DNA of 49,782 bases from an uncultured Clostridia bacterium (GCA_934130975.1 CAKOYU010000012.1:1-49782), one strand, 5' to 3'; counted from the stretch's first letter, positions 32,162 through 42,328 are shown. The notes: generated from the letters alone by a model not told the origin. Translations and numbers: made by a program.

Positions 32162-33688
32162 TTATTTTTCTTTGCTTAAGTCTACATCAAAATAGAACTC
32201 AACACCATTATATTTGTTCTCAACACCATAATCATTTCCATAATTATTCATAATAGCTCTAACAATAGACAATCCAATACCGCTTCCTCCATCTTCTCTG
32301 TTACGAGCCTCATCAACTTTAAAAAATCTGTTCCAGACACGAGAAAGATTTTCTTTTTCTATATTATCTCCTGTATTAAATACAGTTACTCTCATTTTGT
32401 TTTTTTCATGCATTACTGTATTAGTTATTTTTATATATTTTTCTCCTTCAATTTCTTTAACATGCTTTATAGCATTTGTTAAGTAATTAGTTATAATTTG
32501 GCTTATATAAAAATCATCTGCAAATACATTTATATCATCTATAGTCTCAAATTCTACTTTAGTTTGTTTTTCTTCTATCATTACTTTAGATGTTCTTACT
32601 ATTTCTTTTTCTAATTCTACAATATTAAAGTTCCTATTATTAAACTCTCTTTTTTCATATTCTAGTTTTGTAAGTTCAATTAATTGTCTTACCATTTTGT
32701 CCATTTTATTTGTTTCATCTAATATTACTTCTGCATAGAACTTTCTATTTTCTGGATCTGTATTAACATTTTCTAAAAGCCCTTCACTATATCCTTGTAT
32801 TAATGCAATAGGTGTTTTTAATTCGTGCGAAACATCAGAAATAAAGCTTTTTCTCATTTCATCTATTTTTGCTTTTTTCTCAATATCTCGCTCTAATTCA
32901 ATATTGGTATTTCGCAATTGATTTATTGTTTTTTCCAGCTTATCTGACATCAAATTAATACTTTTGCCTAACTCATCTATTTCATCATCATCATCTGTTG
33001 CTGTATATTTATGACTAAAATCTAAATTAGCCATCTTTTTGGCAATACTATTCAATTCTGATATAGGACTACTAAATGTTTTAGATATATATATTATTGC
33101 TATTCCACCAATAACAATCACAATTCCAGCAATTAAATATAAAAATCTATTAGATATTCTAACACTTTCTTGTATTGATGATATTGGAATTCTAATATAC
33201 ACTCCATATCCATTATCAAGTTTTCCTGATAATAATATATAATTAGCACTTGTTTCTGTATCTTTTATATTTCTTATTTCTAATTTGTCAGTTTCTTCTA
33301 ATATTTTATATTCTTGTCTCCTATTAGTTCCCCAAAAGTCTATAATTACTCTTATATTAGACAAAAAGTCTTTATTAGATAAATATACAGCATTATCTGA
33401 TTGGTCTTTTATTATAATATCAAAATTGTTTTTTATTGATATTCTATCTAATTCATCTTTAAAATTATCAATTTGTTTTTCTGAATTATAATAATCATTT
33501 ATATTATCATATAATACTTTTAATTGATTACTTTTGGTATATTGATAATATTTTTCTAATACAAAACTATTTACTAATATTAAAAATAATATTATTGATA
33601 AAACTACTATGCATAAAGTAAAAAATAATTTTCCTCTGACTGTTTTTACTTGTTTTGATAGATGTTCTCTCACTTTTAGATTCCTCAT
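32162..33688 (-). CDS. sensor histidine kinase
   Basis: 508 residues. Helix 1 (about 22-43), an extracytoplasmic sensor region (45-180), helix 2 (about 183-203), HAMP, then the HisKA box SFISDVSHELKTPIALIQGY (phospho-His in SHELKTP) and HATPase motifs: YLTNAIKHV (N box), VFNTGDNI and GGSGIGLSIVRAIMNNYG. It overlaps the response regulator stop by 4 bp (ATGA), so translation is coupled. The ligand is unknown; the architecture is that of a WalK/PhoR-like envelope sensor without a PAS domain. Confidence 0.93.
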   Translation of the reverse strand: MRNLKVREHLSKQVKTVRGKLFFTLCIVVLSIILFLILVNSFVLEKYYQYTKSNQLKVLYDNINDYYNSEKQIDNFKDELDRISIKNNFDIIIKDQSDNAVYLSNKDFLSNIRVIIDFWGTNRRQEYKILEETDKLEIRNIKDTETSANYILLSGKLDNGYGVYIRIPISSIQESVRISNRFLYLIAGIVIVIGGIAIIYISKTFSSPISELNSIAKKMANLDFSHKYTATDDDDEIDELGKSINLMSDKLEKTINQLRNTNIELERDIEKKAKIDEMRKSFISDVSHELKTPIALIQGYSEGLLENVNTDPENRKFYAEVILDETNKMDKMVRQLIELTKLEYEKREFNNRNFNIVELEKEIVRTSKVMIEEKQTKVEFETIDDINVFADDFYISQIITNYLTNAIKHVKEIEGEKYIKITNTVMHEKNKMRVTVFNTGDNIEKENLSRVWNRFFKVDEARNREDGGSGIGLSIVRAIMNNYGNDYGVENKYNGVEFYFDVDLSKEK

Positions 33689-34365
33689 TTCTTTATTTCA
33701 AATTTATATCCTATTCCTCTAATTGTTTCAATATATTTTCCTTTTTTGCCTAATTTATGTCTGATTTTTTTTATATGGCTGTCAATAGTTCTAGAATCTC
33801 CATAATAATCATAATTCCATACATTATTTAATATTTTATCTCTAGATAATGCTATATTTTCATTGTCTAATAAATACTTTAAAAGCTCATATTCTCTTAG
33901 GCTTAAATCTATTGGCTTTCCGTCAACTTTAACAGTTCTTCCTTCTTGATCTATTGTTATTCCATCATAATCTTTAATTTCTTTTGTATCTCCATAAGTT
34001 CTTTTTAATATTGCTTCAACTCTAGCTACTAAAATTTTAGGACTAAATGGTTTTGATATGTACTCATCAACTCCAAGTTCAAATCCAAATAATTCATCTT
34101 GTTCTTCTCCTCTTGCTGTTAACATTATTACAGGCAAATTAGAATCTTGTCTTATTTTTCTAAGCACAGACCATCCATCAAGTTTTGGCATCATTACATC
34201 TAACAATATTAGTTTTATTTTATTTCTATTTTCTTCAAAAACTTCTATCGCTTTTTCTCCATCTTCCGCTTCTAATATTTGATATCCTTTTACAGACAAA
34301 AAGTCTTTTAACAGTTTTCTCATTCTTGATTCATCATCAACTACAAGAATATATGTTCCATCCAT
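33685..34365 (-). CDS. OmpR/PhoB family response regulator
   Basis: 226 residues. Receiver domain with acidic pair DDES, phospho-acceptor Asp in ILLDVMMPKLDGW (about 56) and conserved Lys in YISKPFSPK; C-terminal winged helix (LSLREYELLKYLLDNENIAL; RTIDSHIKKIRHKLGKKGKY, IRGIGYKFE). It binds DNA as a dimer after phosphorylation by the kinase encoded next to it. GGAGGAA precedes the ATG. Confidence 0.95.
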   Translation of the reverse strand: MDGTYILVVDDESRMRKLLKDFLSVKGYQILEAEDGEKAIEVFEENRNKIKLILLDVMMPKLDGWSVLRKIRQDSNLPVIMLTARGEEQDELFGFELGVDEYISKPFSPKILVARVEAILKRTYGDTKEIKDYDGITIDQEGRTVKVDGKPIDLSLREYELLKYLLDNENIALSRDKILNNVWNYDYYGDSRTIDSHIKKIRHKLGKKGKYIETIRGIGYKFEIKK

Positions 34366-34430
34366 TTTTCTTCCTCCATTATAATTTATATTATAATTAT
34401 AACTATTGACTATGTCTTTTTTGTGAAAGT

Positions 34431-35471
34431 TTAGCTATTTTTTACGTATAAAGTTTGTGTATTATAAGCTAATTCTATTCCCTCTTTATGCAATATTGAC
34501 ATTACTTCATAATTAACTTTTTCTTTTACATTTAAAAATCCTGCATAATCTGTTTCTGTAGTATAAGCATTAATAGATATTTCATATCCATTATCTGCAA
34601 TTTCTTCAAATTTCACTCTTATATTACCATCTTTAATAATATCATTTCTATTATTTAACATATATTCAATTTGCTCTGTTGTTTGTTTTATTTTCTCAAG
34701 TGGTGTATCTAATTCTAATATTAATTTTGTATAATATCTTCGTTTTTGAATTTCTCCATAATTTATAATTGATGCACTTGCCATTTCTGAATTAGGAACA
34801 TGTAATACTGTATCATCTAATGTTCTAATATTGGTACTTCTAAATTTAATTAACTCTACTGTTCCCTCATATTCATCTACTTTAATATAATCTCCTACTT
34901 TGTATGGCTTATCCCAAAATATAGAAATTCCACCAATCAAACTTTTGGCAGTATCTTGTGCTGCAAGTGTTAATACAACTCCACTTATTCCTATGCCTGT
35001 TATAAAACCACTTATGTTATATCCAAGTTCAGAAATTATCATAAAACCTGCTAAAATATAAATACCTATTCTAGCTGTTCTTAAGATAGCATTCATTGTA
35101 ATATTATCAATATCCTTGCTACTTTTATCTCTTAACTTAGAGACTATTATATTTTTTTCATTTAATCCTTGTGCAAATGATTTAGCAACAAACAATATCA
35201 TTGCTATTTTCATTGTTTTTTCTATTATTACTTCTGCTTTTCCAGAAAGAGCTATTACATCTTTTATCATATATAATCCTATATATATTCCTATAAATGT
35301 AAAGATTGTTTTTAATGGCAAATAAAATGGATTTTTCTTTACAGATTTTTTTCCACCTTTTTTGTATGTTAATATTTTTATTATTATACTTGAAGCCGCC
35401 GAACTTAATATTCTAAATACTAATACGATTCCAATAGCTATTGCTATTTGTGTAATTACTTCTATATCCAT
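34431..35471 (-). CDS. MscS-like mechanosensitive ion channel
   Basis: 346 residues from the ATG at 35471. Longer starts overlap the rpoD terminator (35493-35518), and AAGGA gives good spacing to this ATG. Four N-terminal helices, then the MscS pore helix and beta domain: ITGIGISGVVLTLAAQDTAK, WDKPYKVGDYIKVDEYEGTV, NIRTLDDTVLHVPNSEMASA. It opens under membrane tension to release solutes. It lies after rpoD but behind its terminator, so it is expressed from read-through or its own promoter. Confidence 0.9.
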   Translation of the reverse strand: MDIEVITQIAIAIGIVLVFRILSSAASSIIIKILTYKKGGKKSVKKNPFYLPLKTIFTFIGIYIGLYMIKDVIALSGKAEVIIEKTMKIAMILFVAKSFAQGLNEKNIIVSKLRDKSSKDIDNITMNAILRTARIGIYILAGFMIISELGYNISGFITGIGISGVVLTLAAQDTAKSLIGGISIFWDKPYKVGDYIKVDEYEGTVELIKFRSTNIRTLDDTVLHVPNSEMASASIINYGEIQKRRYYTKLILELDTPLEKIKQTTEQIEYMLNNRNDIIKDGNIRVKFEEIADNGYEISINAYTTETDYAGFLNVKEKVNYEVMSILHKEGIELAYNTQTLYVKNS

Positions 35472-35492
35472 CTTCATCTTCCTTTTTTCAAA

Positions 35493-35518
35493 AAAAACTG
35501 TCGAAATCAACAGTTTTT
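35493..35518 (-). terminator. terminator of dnaG-rpoD
   Basis: AAAAACTG pairs with CAGTTTTT over a 10-base loop, with a T-run on the minus strand, directly after the rpoD stop. Confidence 0.8.
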
Positions 35519-35522
35519 CATT

Positions 35523-36767
35523 TTAGTTCATATAATCTCTTAATTTTTTGCTTCTACTTGGATGTCTTAGTTTTCTTAATGCTTTTGCTTCAATTTGACG
35601 AATTCTTTCTCTTGTTACATCAAATTCTTTTCCTACTTCTTCTAGAGTTCTTGCCTTTCCATCTTCTAAACCAAATCTTAATTTTAGAACTTTAGCTTCT
35701 CTTGGTGTTAATGTATTCATTACTTCTTCTAATTGTTCTCTTAAAAGAGTATATGATGCAGCATCATGTGGTGCAGGAGAATCTTCGTCTTGTATAAAGT
35801 CTCCCAAGTGACTATCATCTTCTTCTCCTATTGGAGTTTCTAATGATACTGGGTCTTGAGCTATTTTTTGTATTTCCATTACTTTTTCAACAGACATTTC
35901 CATTTCTTTTGCGATTTCTTCTGGAGTTGGTTCTCTTCCTAGTTGTTGTAATAAGTGTCTTGATGTACGAATTAATCTATTTATTGTTTCTACCATGTGT
36001 ACTGGTATTCTTATTGTTCTAGCTTGGTCTGCAATAGCTCTTGTTATTGCTTGTCTTATCCACCATGTTGCATAAGTACTGAATTTAAATCCTTTTGTAT
36101 AGTCAAATTTTTCTACAGCTTTGATTAATCCCATATTTCCTTCTTGTATTAAGTCTAAAAATAGCATTCCTCTACCAACATATTTTTTAGCAATACTTAC
36201 AACTAATCTTAAATTTGCTTCTGCTAATTCTTGTTTTGCTTCTTCATCATTTTCTAATATTCTTTTTGCTAATTCTAATTCTTTTTCATATGAAAGTAAT
36301 GGAATTTTACCAATTTCTCTTAAATACATTCTAACTGGATCGTCTACACTTATTCCTTCAAAACTTGTGTCTGTAATTTCATCTAATTTTAATTCTTCTA
36401 CTTCTTTTAAATCTTCTACATCTGGCTCTTCTTCAAAGTCATCATTTAAAAGTGATACTCCCATTTCTTCGAATGCATCAAATACTTTGTCAATTTGCTC
36501 TGGATTTGTATTCTCTAATTCTTTAGCTAATTCTCCATATGTTATTTTTCCACTTTCTTTTGCTTTTTTTACAATGTTTTTAACTTTTTCTACTTCTGTT
36601 AGTTCTTCTCCGTTTTCATTTTTGGCATTACTATCTTCTTTTTTATTTTTCTTTTCTTTTTTTATTTCTTCAATTAATTTTTCTTTTTGGGCTAATTTGC
36701 TTTTTTTATTATCTATAGCATTACCCATATCTAATTGTATTTGGTTTTCATCTTTCTTTTTTTCCAC
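35523..36767 (-). CDS. rpoD: primary sigma factor RpoD (SigA)
   Basis: 414 residues from a GTG with AGGGGGA 8 bp before it. The lysine-rich N-terminus and a short region 1.1 (VKNIVKKAKESGKITYGELA) are followed by region 1.2 (DDPVRMYLREIGKIPLLS), region 2 (NLRLVVSIAKKYVGRGMLFL; YATWWIRQAITRAIADQART), region 3 and region 4 (LTPREAKVLKLRFGLEDG; VTRERIRQIEAKALRKLRHP). It directs RNA polymerase to TTGACA/TATAAT promoters of the kind seen throughout the window. It follows dnaG by 12 bp, the common order. Confidence 0.98.
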   Translation of the reverse strand: MEKKKDENQIQLDMGNAIDNKKSKLAQKEKLIEEIKKEKKNKKEDSNAKNENGEELTEVEKVKNIVKKAKESGKITYGELAKELENTNPEQIDKVFDAFEEMGVSLLNDDFEEEPDVEDLKEVEELKLDEITDTSFEGISVDDPVRMYLREIGKIPLLSYEKELELAKRILENDEEAKQELAEANLRLVVSIAKKYVGRGMLFLDLIQEGNMGLIKAVEKFDYTKGFKFSTYATWWIRQAITRAIADQARTIRIPVHMVETINRLIRTSRHLLQQLGREPTPEEIAKEMEMSVEKVMEIQKIAQDPVSLETPIGEEDDSHLGDFIQDEDSPAPHDAASYTLLREQLEEVMNTLTPREAKVLKLRFGLEDGKARTLEEVGKEFDVTRERIRQIEAKALRKLRHPSRSKKLRDYMN

Positions 36768-36779
36768 GAAAAATTCCCC

Positions 36780-38594
36780 CTACCTAATTTTTGACAGTGC
36801 AATTATTATATTACTTAGTTCTTTTCCTAATTGCATCTTTTTTTCTGTATCACTTTCTGTCTCTAATTGTTTTAAAACTTCTTTTTTTCTATTATCTAAT
36901 CTTTCTCTTTCATATTTTATTAATATATCTTCAACAGCTTTATCAATATCTTCTATTTCAAAATCTGTTGCCATTAACATTGTTATATGACTTTGTATAT
37001 TTTCATCAAATGTGTCTATAAGTTTATTTATATTACATTCTTCTTTTTCTAGTTCTTCATATAGTTTTTTTGCAATTTCTTTATTGATTTCACTTTTGAA
37101 GTCTTCTGGTTTTATTTGTTGTTTTATTTTTTCAAAAGCATCTTTATTATTTTCCAATAGTATTGCTATTATTGTATTTTCTCTTCTTTCTAAGTCTTCA
37201 TCAATAATATCATTTTCTTGAATTTTGCTCTCTACATGTTTTATTTCTCTACTTTTGCTTTGTAATATTTTATCTCCTTTATTGCCAGCATATATTAATT
37301 TGTTTACTTCTGCATAAATTGCTTCTTTTGATATATTATACCCTTGTGCAATTTTTTCTATGTATATTTCTCTTTCCATTGTGTTGCCTACTTTTGAAAG
37401 AATTTTTGCAATTTCATTTAAGAATTTTATTTTATCTCCTGTATTATCTAAGTTAAGGCCTTTCTTTAAATTTTTAACCTTAAATTCAACTAATGATATT
37501 GCATTATCCATTGCTAATTTGAATCTTCCTTCTCCAAATTTGACAATATATTCATCTGGATCCTTTGCTCCTTCGATTTGCAATACTCTCATATCACATC
37601 CCATTTTTTGCAATATTTCCATAGATCTTGCAACTGCTGTTTGACCTGCACCATCAGCATCAAAACCAAGTATTACTTGCTCAGTGCTCTTTCTTAGTAA
37701 CCAACCTTGTTGTTCTGTTAATGCTGTTCCCAATGCTCCTACTACGTTTGTTATTCCTCTTTGATGTAATGATATAACATCCATATATCCTTCTACTATT
37801 AATATTTTTTTAGTTGCATCTTTTTTTGCTACATTTAGTCCAAATAAATGTCTTCCTTTACTATATACAACATTTTCTGGAGAGTTGATATATTTGGGTT
37901 GTGGAAATTTTGAATCTTTGATTTTTGAATCATCTAATATTCTTCCTCCAAATCCAATTACTTTTCCTCTTACATCACAAATTGGAAACATTAGCCTTTC
38001 TCTATATCTGTCTATGTATGTTCCATTATCTCTTTTGTTGACTAGTCCTGATTCAAGTATTTCTTTTTCTCCAAATCCTTCTGATTTTAATGCTTTATAT
38101 AGTTCATCAAATTTTCCTGAAAAACCTATTCTATATGCTTCAAGAGTTTCTTGATTCATTCTTCTCTTTTTTACATATTCTTGTCCTATTTTTGCAACTG
38201 GTTGATATAAATTTTTATGATAAAATTCTGCTGCAAATTCGTTTACTTTATATACTTTTGCTTTTAGTTCTTCTCTTGCTGTATCTGCATTATTTTCTAA
38301 TGTTGGCAATTGTATATTTGCTCTTTCTGCTAATTGTTCTAGTGATTCTTTAAATGTTATTCCTTCTATTTTCATTAAAAATGTGTAGACATTACCTCCT
38401 ACACCACATCCAAAGCAATGAAAAATCTGTCTATCTGGTGAGACTGAAAATGATGGTGATTTTTCACTATGAAATGGGCATAATCCAAAATAGTTCCTTC
38501 CTTTTCGAGTTAAATGCACATATTGTGATATGATATCTACTACATCATTATTTTGTCTTACTTCTTCAATTATCTCATCACTATAACGTATCAT
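36780..38594 (-). CDS. dnaG: DNA primase DnaG
   Basis: 604 residues. CHC2 zinc finger (FGLCPFHSEKSPSF...FHCFGCGVGGNVYTF), RNA polymerase basic domain, TOPRIM (ILIVEGYMDVISLHQRGI; GFDADGAG) and a C-terminal helicase-binding domain from about 430. It makes RNA primers at the replication fork with DnaB. GGAGG precedes the ATG. The 321-bp gap upstream holds repeat copy B. Confidence 0.97.
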   Translation of the reverse strand: MIRYSDEIIEEVRQNNDVVDIISQYVHLTRKGRNYFGLCPFHSEKSPSFSVSPDRQIFHCFGCGVGGNVYTFLMKIEGITFKESLEQLAERANIQLPTLENNADTAREELKAKVYKVNEFAAEFYHKNLYQPVAKIGQEYVKKRRMNQETLEAYRIGFSGKFDELYKALKSEGFGEKEILESGLVNKRDNGTYIDRYRERLMFPICDVRGKVIGFGGRILDDSKIKDSKFPQPKYINSPENVVYSKGRHLFGLNVAKKDATKKILIVEGYMDVISLHQRGITNVVGALGTALTEQQGWLLRKSTEQVILGFDADGAGQTAVARSMEILQKMGCDMRVLQIEGAKDPDEYIVKFGEGRFKLAMDNAISLVEFKVKNLKKGLNLDNTGDKIKFLNEIAKILSKVGNTMEREIYIEKIAQGYNISKEAIYAEVNKLIYAGNKGDKILQSKSREIKHVESKIQENDIIDEDLERRENTIIAILLENNKDAFEKIKQQIKPEDFKSEINKEIAKKLYEELEKEECNINKLIDTFDENIQSHITMLMATDFEIEDIDKAVEDILIKYERERLDNRKKEVLKQLETESDTEKKMQLGKELSNIIIALSKIR

Positions 38595-38696
38595 TTTCCT
38601 CCACTCCTACACATATTTGTACATAATTATATTATTCGACGAATTTTACATAATTCCCTCTTTTTTTATAGATTTTTTGATTTTTTTGTAATATTT

Positions 38697-38909
38697 GATA
38701 CAATTCACAGATAAATTATATAAATTTTAGAAAATTAATACTATATTGTTTTTAAAATACCGCGTAAGCGACCAAATGAGCATAGCGAATGCGATATGGA
38801 GCAATCTACATACTACTATTTTTATTATGCAGATTGCGACACCAAGGTATTAAAAAACAATATAGTATTAATTTCTAAATATAGTATTTTTTAAGTTGTG
38901 AATTGTATC
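38697..38909 (+). repeat. dispersed palindromic repeat, copy B (longest, with outer arms)
   Basis: The conserved core is as in copy A (ATACCGCGTAAGCGA ... GATTGCGACACCAAGGTAT). Inner arms TTAATACTATATTG / CAATATAGTATTAA carry paired changes relative to copy A. An additional outer inverted repeat GATACAATTCACA / TGTGAATTGTATC marks the ends at 38697 and 38909. It fills most of the dnaG-rnr gap, ending 7 bp from the rnr stop; nothing else is seen in that gap. Confidence 0.85.
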
Positions 38910-38915
38910 TAATAT

Positions 38916-40856
38916 TTATATAATCTCAAAATCTATTTTTCTTAGTAATTTATTAGCATCCACAACTCTTATTTTTACTTTATCTCCAATTTTATAAACT
39001 TTATGAGACTGCTCTCCAATTGCTTCTCTTCTCTCTTCATTATAAATAAAATATTCATCTCCTAAATTTTCATATCTTATTAATCCCTCTATTGTATTGT
39101 CTAGTTCAACAAATATTCCAAAATTTGTAACAGATGAAACAATTCCTTCATATTCTTCTCCAATTTTATTTTCCATATATTCTGCCTTTTTAATATCTTC
39201 TGCTTCTCTTTCAACTTTTGTTGCAGTTCTTTCTCTTTCTGAACAATTATCTGCTCTTTTGCCAGCTCTCTTTTCATATTTTTTTAACCAAAATTCATTT
39301 ACCATATAATCATTTTCTAAATATTTAGAAATTATTCTGTGTATAAATAAATCTGGATATCTCCTTATTGGTGATGTAAAATGACAATAGTATTTACTTG
39401 CAATTCCAAAATGTCCTTTATTTTCCGCTTCATATTTAGCCACTCTAAGTGTTCTTAAAATAATATTTGATACTACCTTTTCTGCTTCTTTACCTTTTAC
39501 ATCATCTAATATTTTTGCAAATTCATTTGGATATATAATATCTTCTTTAGAAATCTTTATTTTATATCCAAAATTATATAATACTTTATTCAAGTCTTTT
39601 ACTTTATCCAAGTCTGGTGCCTCATGATTTCTGTATATAAATGGTGCTTGTAACCAATAGAATTTTTCTGCTACAGTTTCATTTGCGGCAAGCATAAATT
39701 GCTCTATTATTTCATTTGCAAAATATGTTTCATATTTACTTACATCAATTGCAAATCCATTTTCATCTAATGTTATTTTGCTTTCTGGTATATCTAAATT
39801 TAAATATCCATTTTCTTTTCTTTTTTCTTTTAAAATTGTTGCAAGTTCTGCCATTAAATCAAAGTCATTTATATATTTTTCATATTTTTTTAATACTTTT
39901 TCATCTGATCTATCTATGATTTTCTGTACATCTGTATATGACATTCTTTCTGTTACATTTATAACTGCTTTATATATGTCAGATGAAATTATTTTGGCTT
40001 TTGGGGTTATTTCCATAGAACATGACAATGTATATCTATCTTCTCCTGCATTTAAGCTACAAATGCCATTTGATAGTTCTCGTGGTAACATTGGAATTAC
40101 ACGTCCTAACATATAGATACTTGTTCCTCTTAAATAAGCTTCTTTATCAAGTTCAGTTTTTTCTCTTACATAATGACTAACATCTGCAATATGCACATCA
40201 AGCCTATAGTTTCCATTTGGCAATTTTTCTACATGTATTGCATCATCTAAATCTTTTGCATCTTCACCATCTATTGTAAATATTATATCTTTACGCAAAT
40301 CTTTTCTATTTGGTAAATCTGCTTTATCTATTTTTGTTCCAAATGCTTTGGCTTCTGCAACAACTTCTTCTGGAAATTTATATGGTAATTCATATTGTTT
40401 TATTAATGATAGCATATCAACTCCTGCTTCATTTACTCCGCCTAGAACTTCTACAATTTTCCCCTCTGCATTTTTTCCTTTTTTAGGATATTCTAATATT
40501 TTTACTAAAACCTTGTGATTATTTCTTGCTTTTCCCCAATTTGATTTTGATATAAAGATATCTGTTCCAAAGTTTTTATCATCTGGCACAACAAATCCAA
40601 AGTTTCTACTTTTTTGGAATGTTCCAACAACAGTATCTTTTTCGTGTCTAATTATTTTTACTATTTTTCCTTCTTCTTTTCTATTCTCTTCTTTATTTGC
40701 TTTATTTATTATCTGGATACTTACTGTATCGCCATTTAAAGCATTTAATGAATTTTCTCTTGATATATATATTTCCTCTTCTTGATCTTCTAATTTTACA
40801 AAACCAAATCCTTTTTGATTTTTTCTATATATTCCTATTTTATTTTCTTTTTTCAT
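38916..40856 (-). CDS. rnr: ribonuclease R
   Basis: 646 residues from the ATG at 40856 (MKKENKIGIYRKNQKGFGFV); an ATG 4 codons earlier is one base from its GAAGGG. Cold-shock domains at the N-terminus, then the RNB catalytic core with DGEDAKDLDDAIHVEKL (metal-binding Asp residues), PFIYRNHEAPD and FTSPIRRYPDLFIHR, and a C-terminal S1 domain (EGIVSSVTNFGIFVELDNTI). It is a 3'-5' exonuclease for structured RNA. It follows secG, as in many Firmicutes (secG-rnr-smpB order); smpB is not seen. Confidence 0.96.
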   Translation of the reverse strand: MKKENKIGIYRKNQKGFGFVKLEDQEEEIYISRENSLNALNGDTVSIQIINKANKEENRKEEGKIVKIIRHEKDTVVGTFQKSRNFGFVVPDDKNFGTDIFISKSNWGKARNNHKVLVKILEYPKKGKNAEGKIVEVLGGVNEAGVDMLSLIKQYELPYKFPEEVVAEAKAFGTKIDKADLPNRKDLRKDIIFTIDGEDAKDLDDAIHVEKLPNGNYRLDVHIADVSHYVREKTELDKEAYLRGTSIYMLGRVIPMLPRELSNGICSLNAGEDRYTLSCSMEITPKAKIISSDIYKAVINVTERMSYTDVQKIIDRSDEKVLKKYEKYINDFDLMAELATILKEKRKENGYLNLDIPESKITLDENGFAIDVSKYETYFANEIIEQFMLAANETVAEKFYWLQAPFIYRNHEAPDLDKVKDLNKVLYNFGYKIKISKEDIIYPNEFAKILDDVKGKEAEKVVSNIILRTLRVAKYEAENKGHFGIASKYYCHFTSPIRRYPDLFIHRIISKYLENDYMVNEFWLKKYEKRAGKRADNCSERERTATKVEREAEDIKKAEYMENKIGEEYEGIVSSVTNFGIFVELDNTIEGLIRYENLGDEYFIYNEERREAIGEQSHKVYKIGDKVKIRVVDANKLLRKIDFEII

Positions 40857-40911
40857 TATTAATATCATTCCCTTCTCAAGGTTTAAATTCGTTATTCCAT
40901 CTTATCAGACA

Positions 40912-40945
40912 ATTAAAAAGAACAGTTTGTAGTAACTGCCCTTTT
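40912..40945 (-). terminator. terminator after secG
   Basis: Minus strand AAAAGGGCAGTT-ACTAC-AACTGTTCTTTTT: stem with one mismatch and T-run, beginning at the secG stop. Confidence 0.75.
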
Positions 40946-41192
40946 ATGCTATGTATATTATTGAAAGTGCTATTGTAACAATTACAAAAGCTATTCCTAA
41001 TATAATTGTCCATCTTTTTTGTTTTCCTTCTTTTGTTCTACCTTTATTCTTCTCAAAGAAGTTATTTGTAGATGAACCTGTTATTGTTGATGATAAACCT
41101 GCATCATCTTTAGATTGTATCATTGCCAATATTGTTAAGGCTAAACATATTATTAAATCCACTACTACTAATATTATCTTTATTATTTGCAT
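40944..41192 (-). CDS. secG: preprotein translocase subunit SecG
   Basis: 82 residues. Two helices (about 4-24 and 60-81) flank a loop with MIQSKDDAGLSSTITGSST and FFEKNKGRTKEGK, the SecG signature. It stimulates SecYEG export. GGAGG precedes the ATG and rnr lies downstream. Confidence 0.93.
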   Translation of the reverse strand: MQIIKIILVVVDLIICLALTILAMIQSKDDAGLSSTITGSSTNNFFEKNKGRTKEGKQKRWTIILGIAFVIVTIALSIIYIA

Positions 41193-41246
41193 TTAGTATT
41201 CCTCCTAACGGTTTTGTTTACACTTGAATATTTTACCACATATTTC

Positions 41247-41933
41247 TTAGAAAATCAATGCTAAAGCATTAAAAATCACAAGTTTTATCATTATTCCAGT
41301 AAATAGGTTACAATTCGTACCTTTTATTAATCCTTTATTTAAATTCTGAAAGCCTTCAAATATTTTATTAACCTCTTCTTCTGTAACAGCATCTTGCTCT
41401 TGCATATATTCTCTAGCTATGTATTGTGCTTTTATCATTGCATCATTTTCTAAGAATACTCTAACAACATAATATATAAAACTTAATATCAAAAATATAT
41501 TTGAATACATCATAGTATTATCAATTTTTTTTAGGATTACTAATATACATATAATTACAAAATATAATAAATATATATTTGAATATATAAAATTAAATAT
41601 TAACATTTTCCTATCTTGTACAGAATGTAAACATTCATGTGCTATTGTTTGTATTCTTGTAAAACTTTTATGTGTATTACCTATTGATATTTTATCTTGT
41701 ATTGCTATATATAATGTTGCTTCTGATTTTTGGTCCTCCTCTATTTGAGTTGTTTTATTTTCTATTTTTCTTAATATTGATTTACAAATTTCTGTATTAT
41801 CTGGAAATTTTTCTGCTATTGAGTTTAGTTCTTTATCTAATGCAATTTCTTCTAGTTCTTTTACATTAGTTTTCATCATAAAAAATATTGTTATAATAGC
41901 TATTATTGCTACAATTATTATAATTAGTTCCAT
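41247..41933 (-). CDS. membrane zinc metallopeptidase (YugP-like)
   Basis: 228 residues. N-terminal helix (2-20), a catalytic HExxH as HECLH in TRIQTIAHECLHSVQDRKM near residue 103, two central helices (110-135, 140-160), and a C-terminal helix. A downstream acidic residue in YIAREYMQEQDAVTEEE fits a third ligand. The layout resembles the neutral zinc metallopeptidase family of B. subtilis YugP, though the sequence is diverged. Substrate unknown. AAAGGGA before the ATG. Confidence 0.72.
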   Translation of the reverse strand: MELIIIIVAIIAIITIFFMMKTNVKELEEIALDKELNSIAEKFPDNTEICKSILRKIENKTTQIEEDQKSEATLYIAIQDKISIGNTHKSFTRIQTIAHECLHSVQDRKMLIFNFIYSNIYLLYFVIICILVILKKIDNTMMYSNIFLILSFIYYVVRVFLENDAMIKAQYIAREYMQEQDAVTEEEVNKIFEGFQNLNKGLIKGTNCNLFTGIMIKLVIFNALALIF

Positions 41934-41992
41934 TTTAGTATTCCCTTTCTTTATTACTTTTAATGTTCCTAATTACACTCAAAATCAATTCA

Positions 41993-42328
41993 TTATTTTA
42001 TTAAACTTTGTATTGCATTTCCTATTATTTTATTTACATCTGCAATTAATATATTAAATTTCATTTCTGCATCAAAATATCTACTTGCTTCTTGGTTTTG
42101 TATTAATTCTCCATATAATTCTTGCACATGTCTCATTTTATTTTCATCATCTTTTCCTGTTTGTAAAGCTGATACTTGTGCTTCATATCTTGCTTTTTCA
42201 AATTCGTCTATTTTATTTTTTAATTCGAAATTTAAGTTTATTGCTTCTTTTGCCATTTTATATGTTACATATTCTTCTGATTGCTTAATTTCTTCTGCTA
42301 ATTGATTTGCAGTATCATATACATTCAT
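41993..42328 (-). CDS. YlbF family regulator
   Basis: 111 residues, all-helical: MNVYDTANQLAEEIKQSEEY, then a coiled middle and QELYGELIQNQEASRYFDAE, which match the YlbF/YmcA (DUF964) family. In B. subtilis YlbF, YmcA and YaaT form the complex that directs RNase Y and affects sporulation and biofilm timing. No ymcA or yaaT lies nearby. AAAGGAG precedes the ATG, with a hairpin at 42350-42377 separating it from the glycosyltransferase gene. Confidence 0.88.
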   Translation of the reverse strand: MNVYDTANQLAEEIKQSEEYVTYKMAKEAINLNFELKNKIDEFEKARYEAQVSALQTGKDDENKMRHVQELYGELIQNQEASRYFDAEMKFNILIADVNKIIGNAIQSLIK

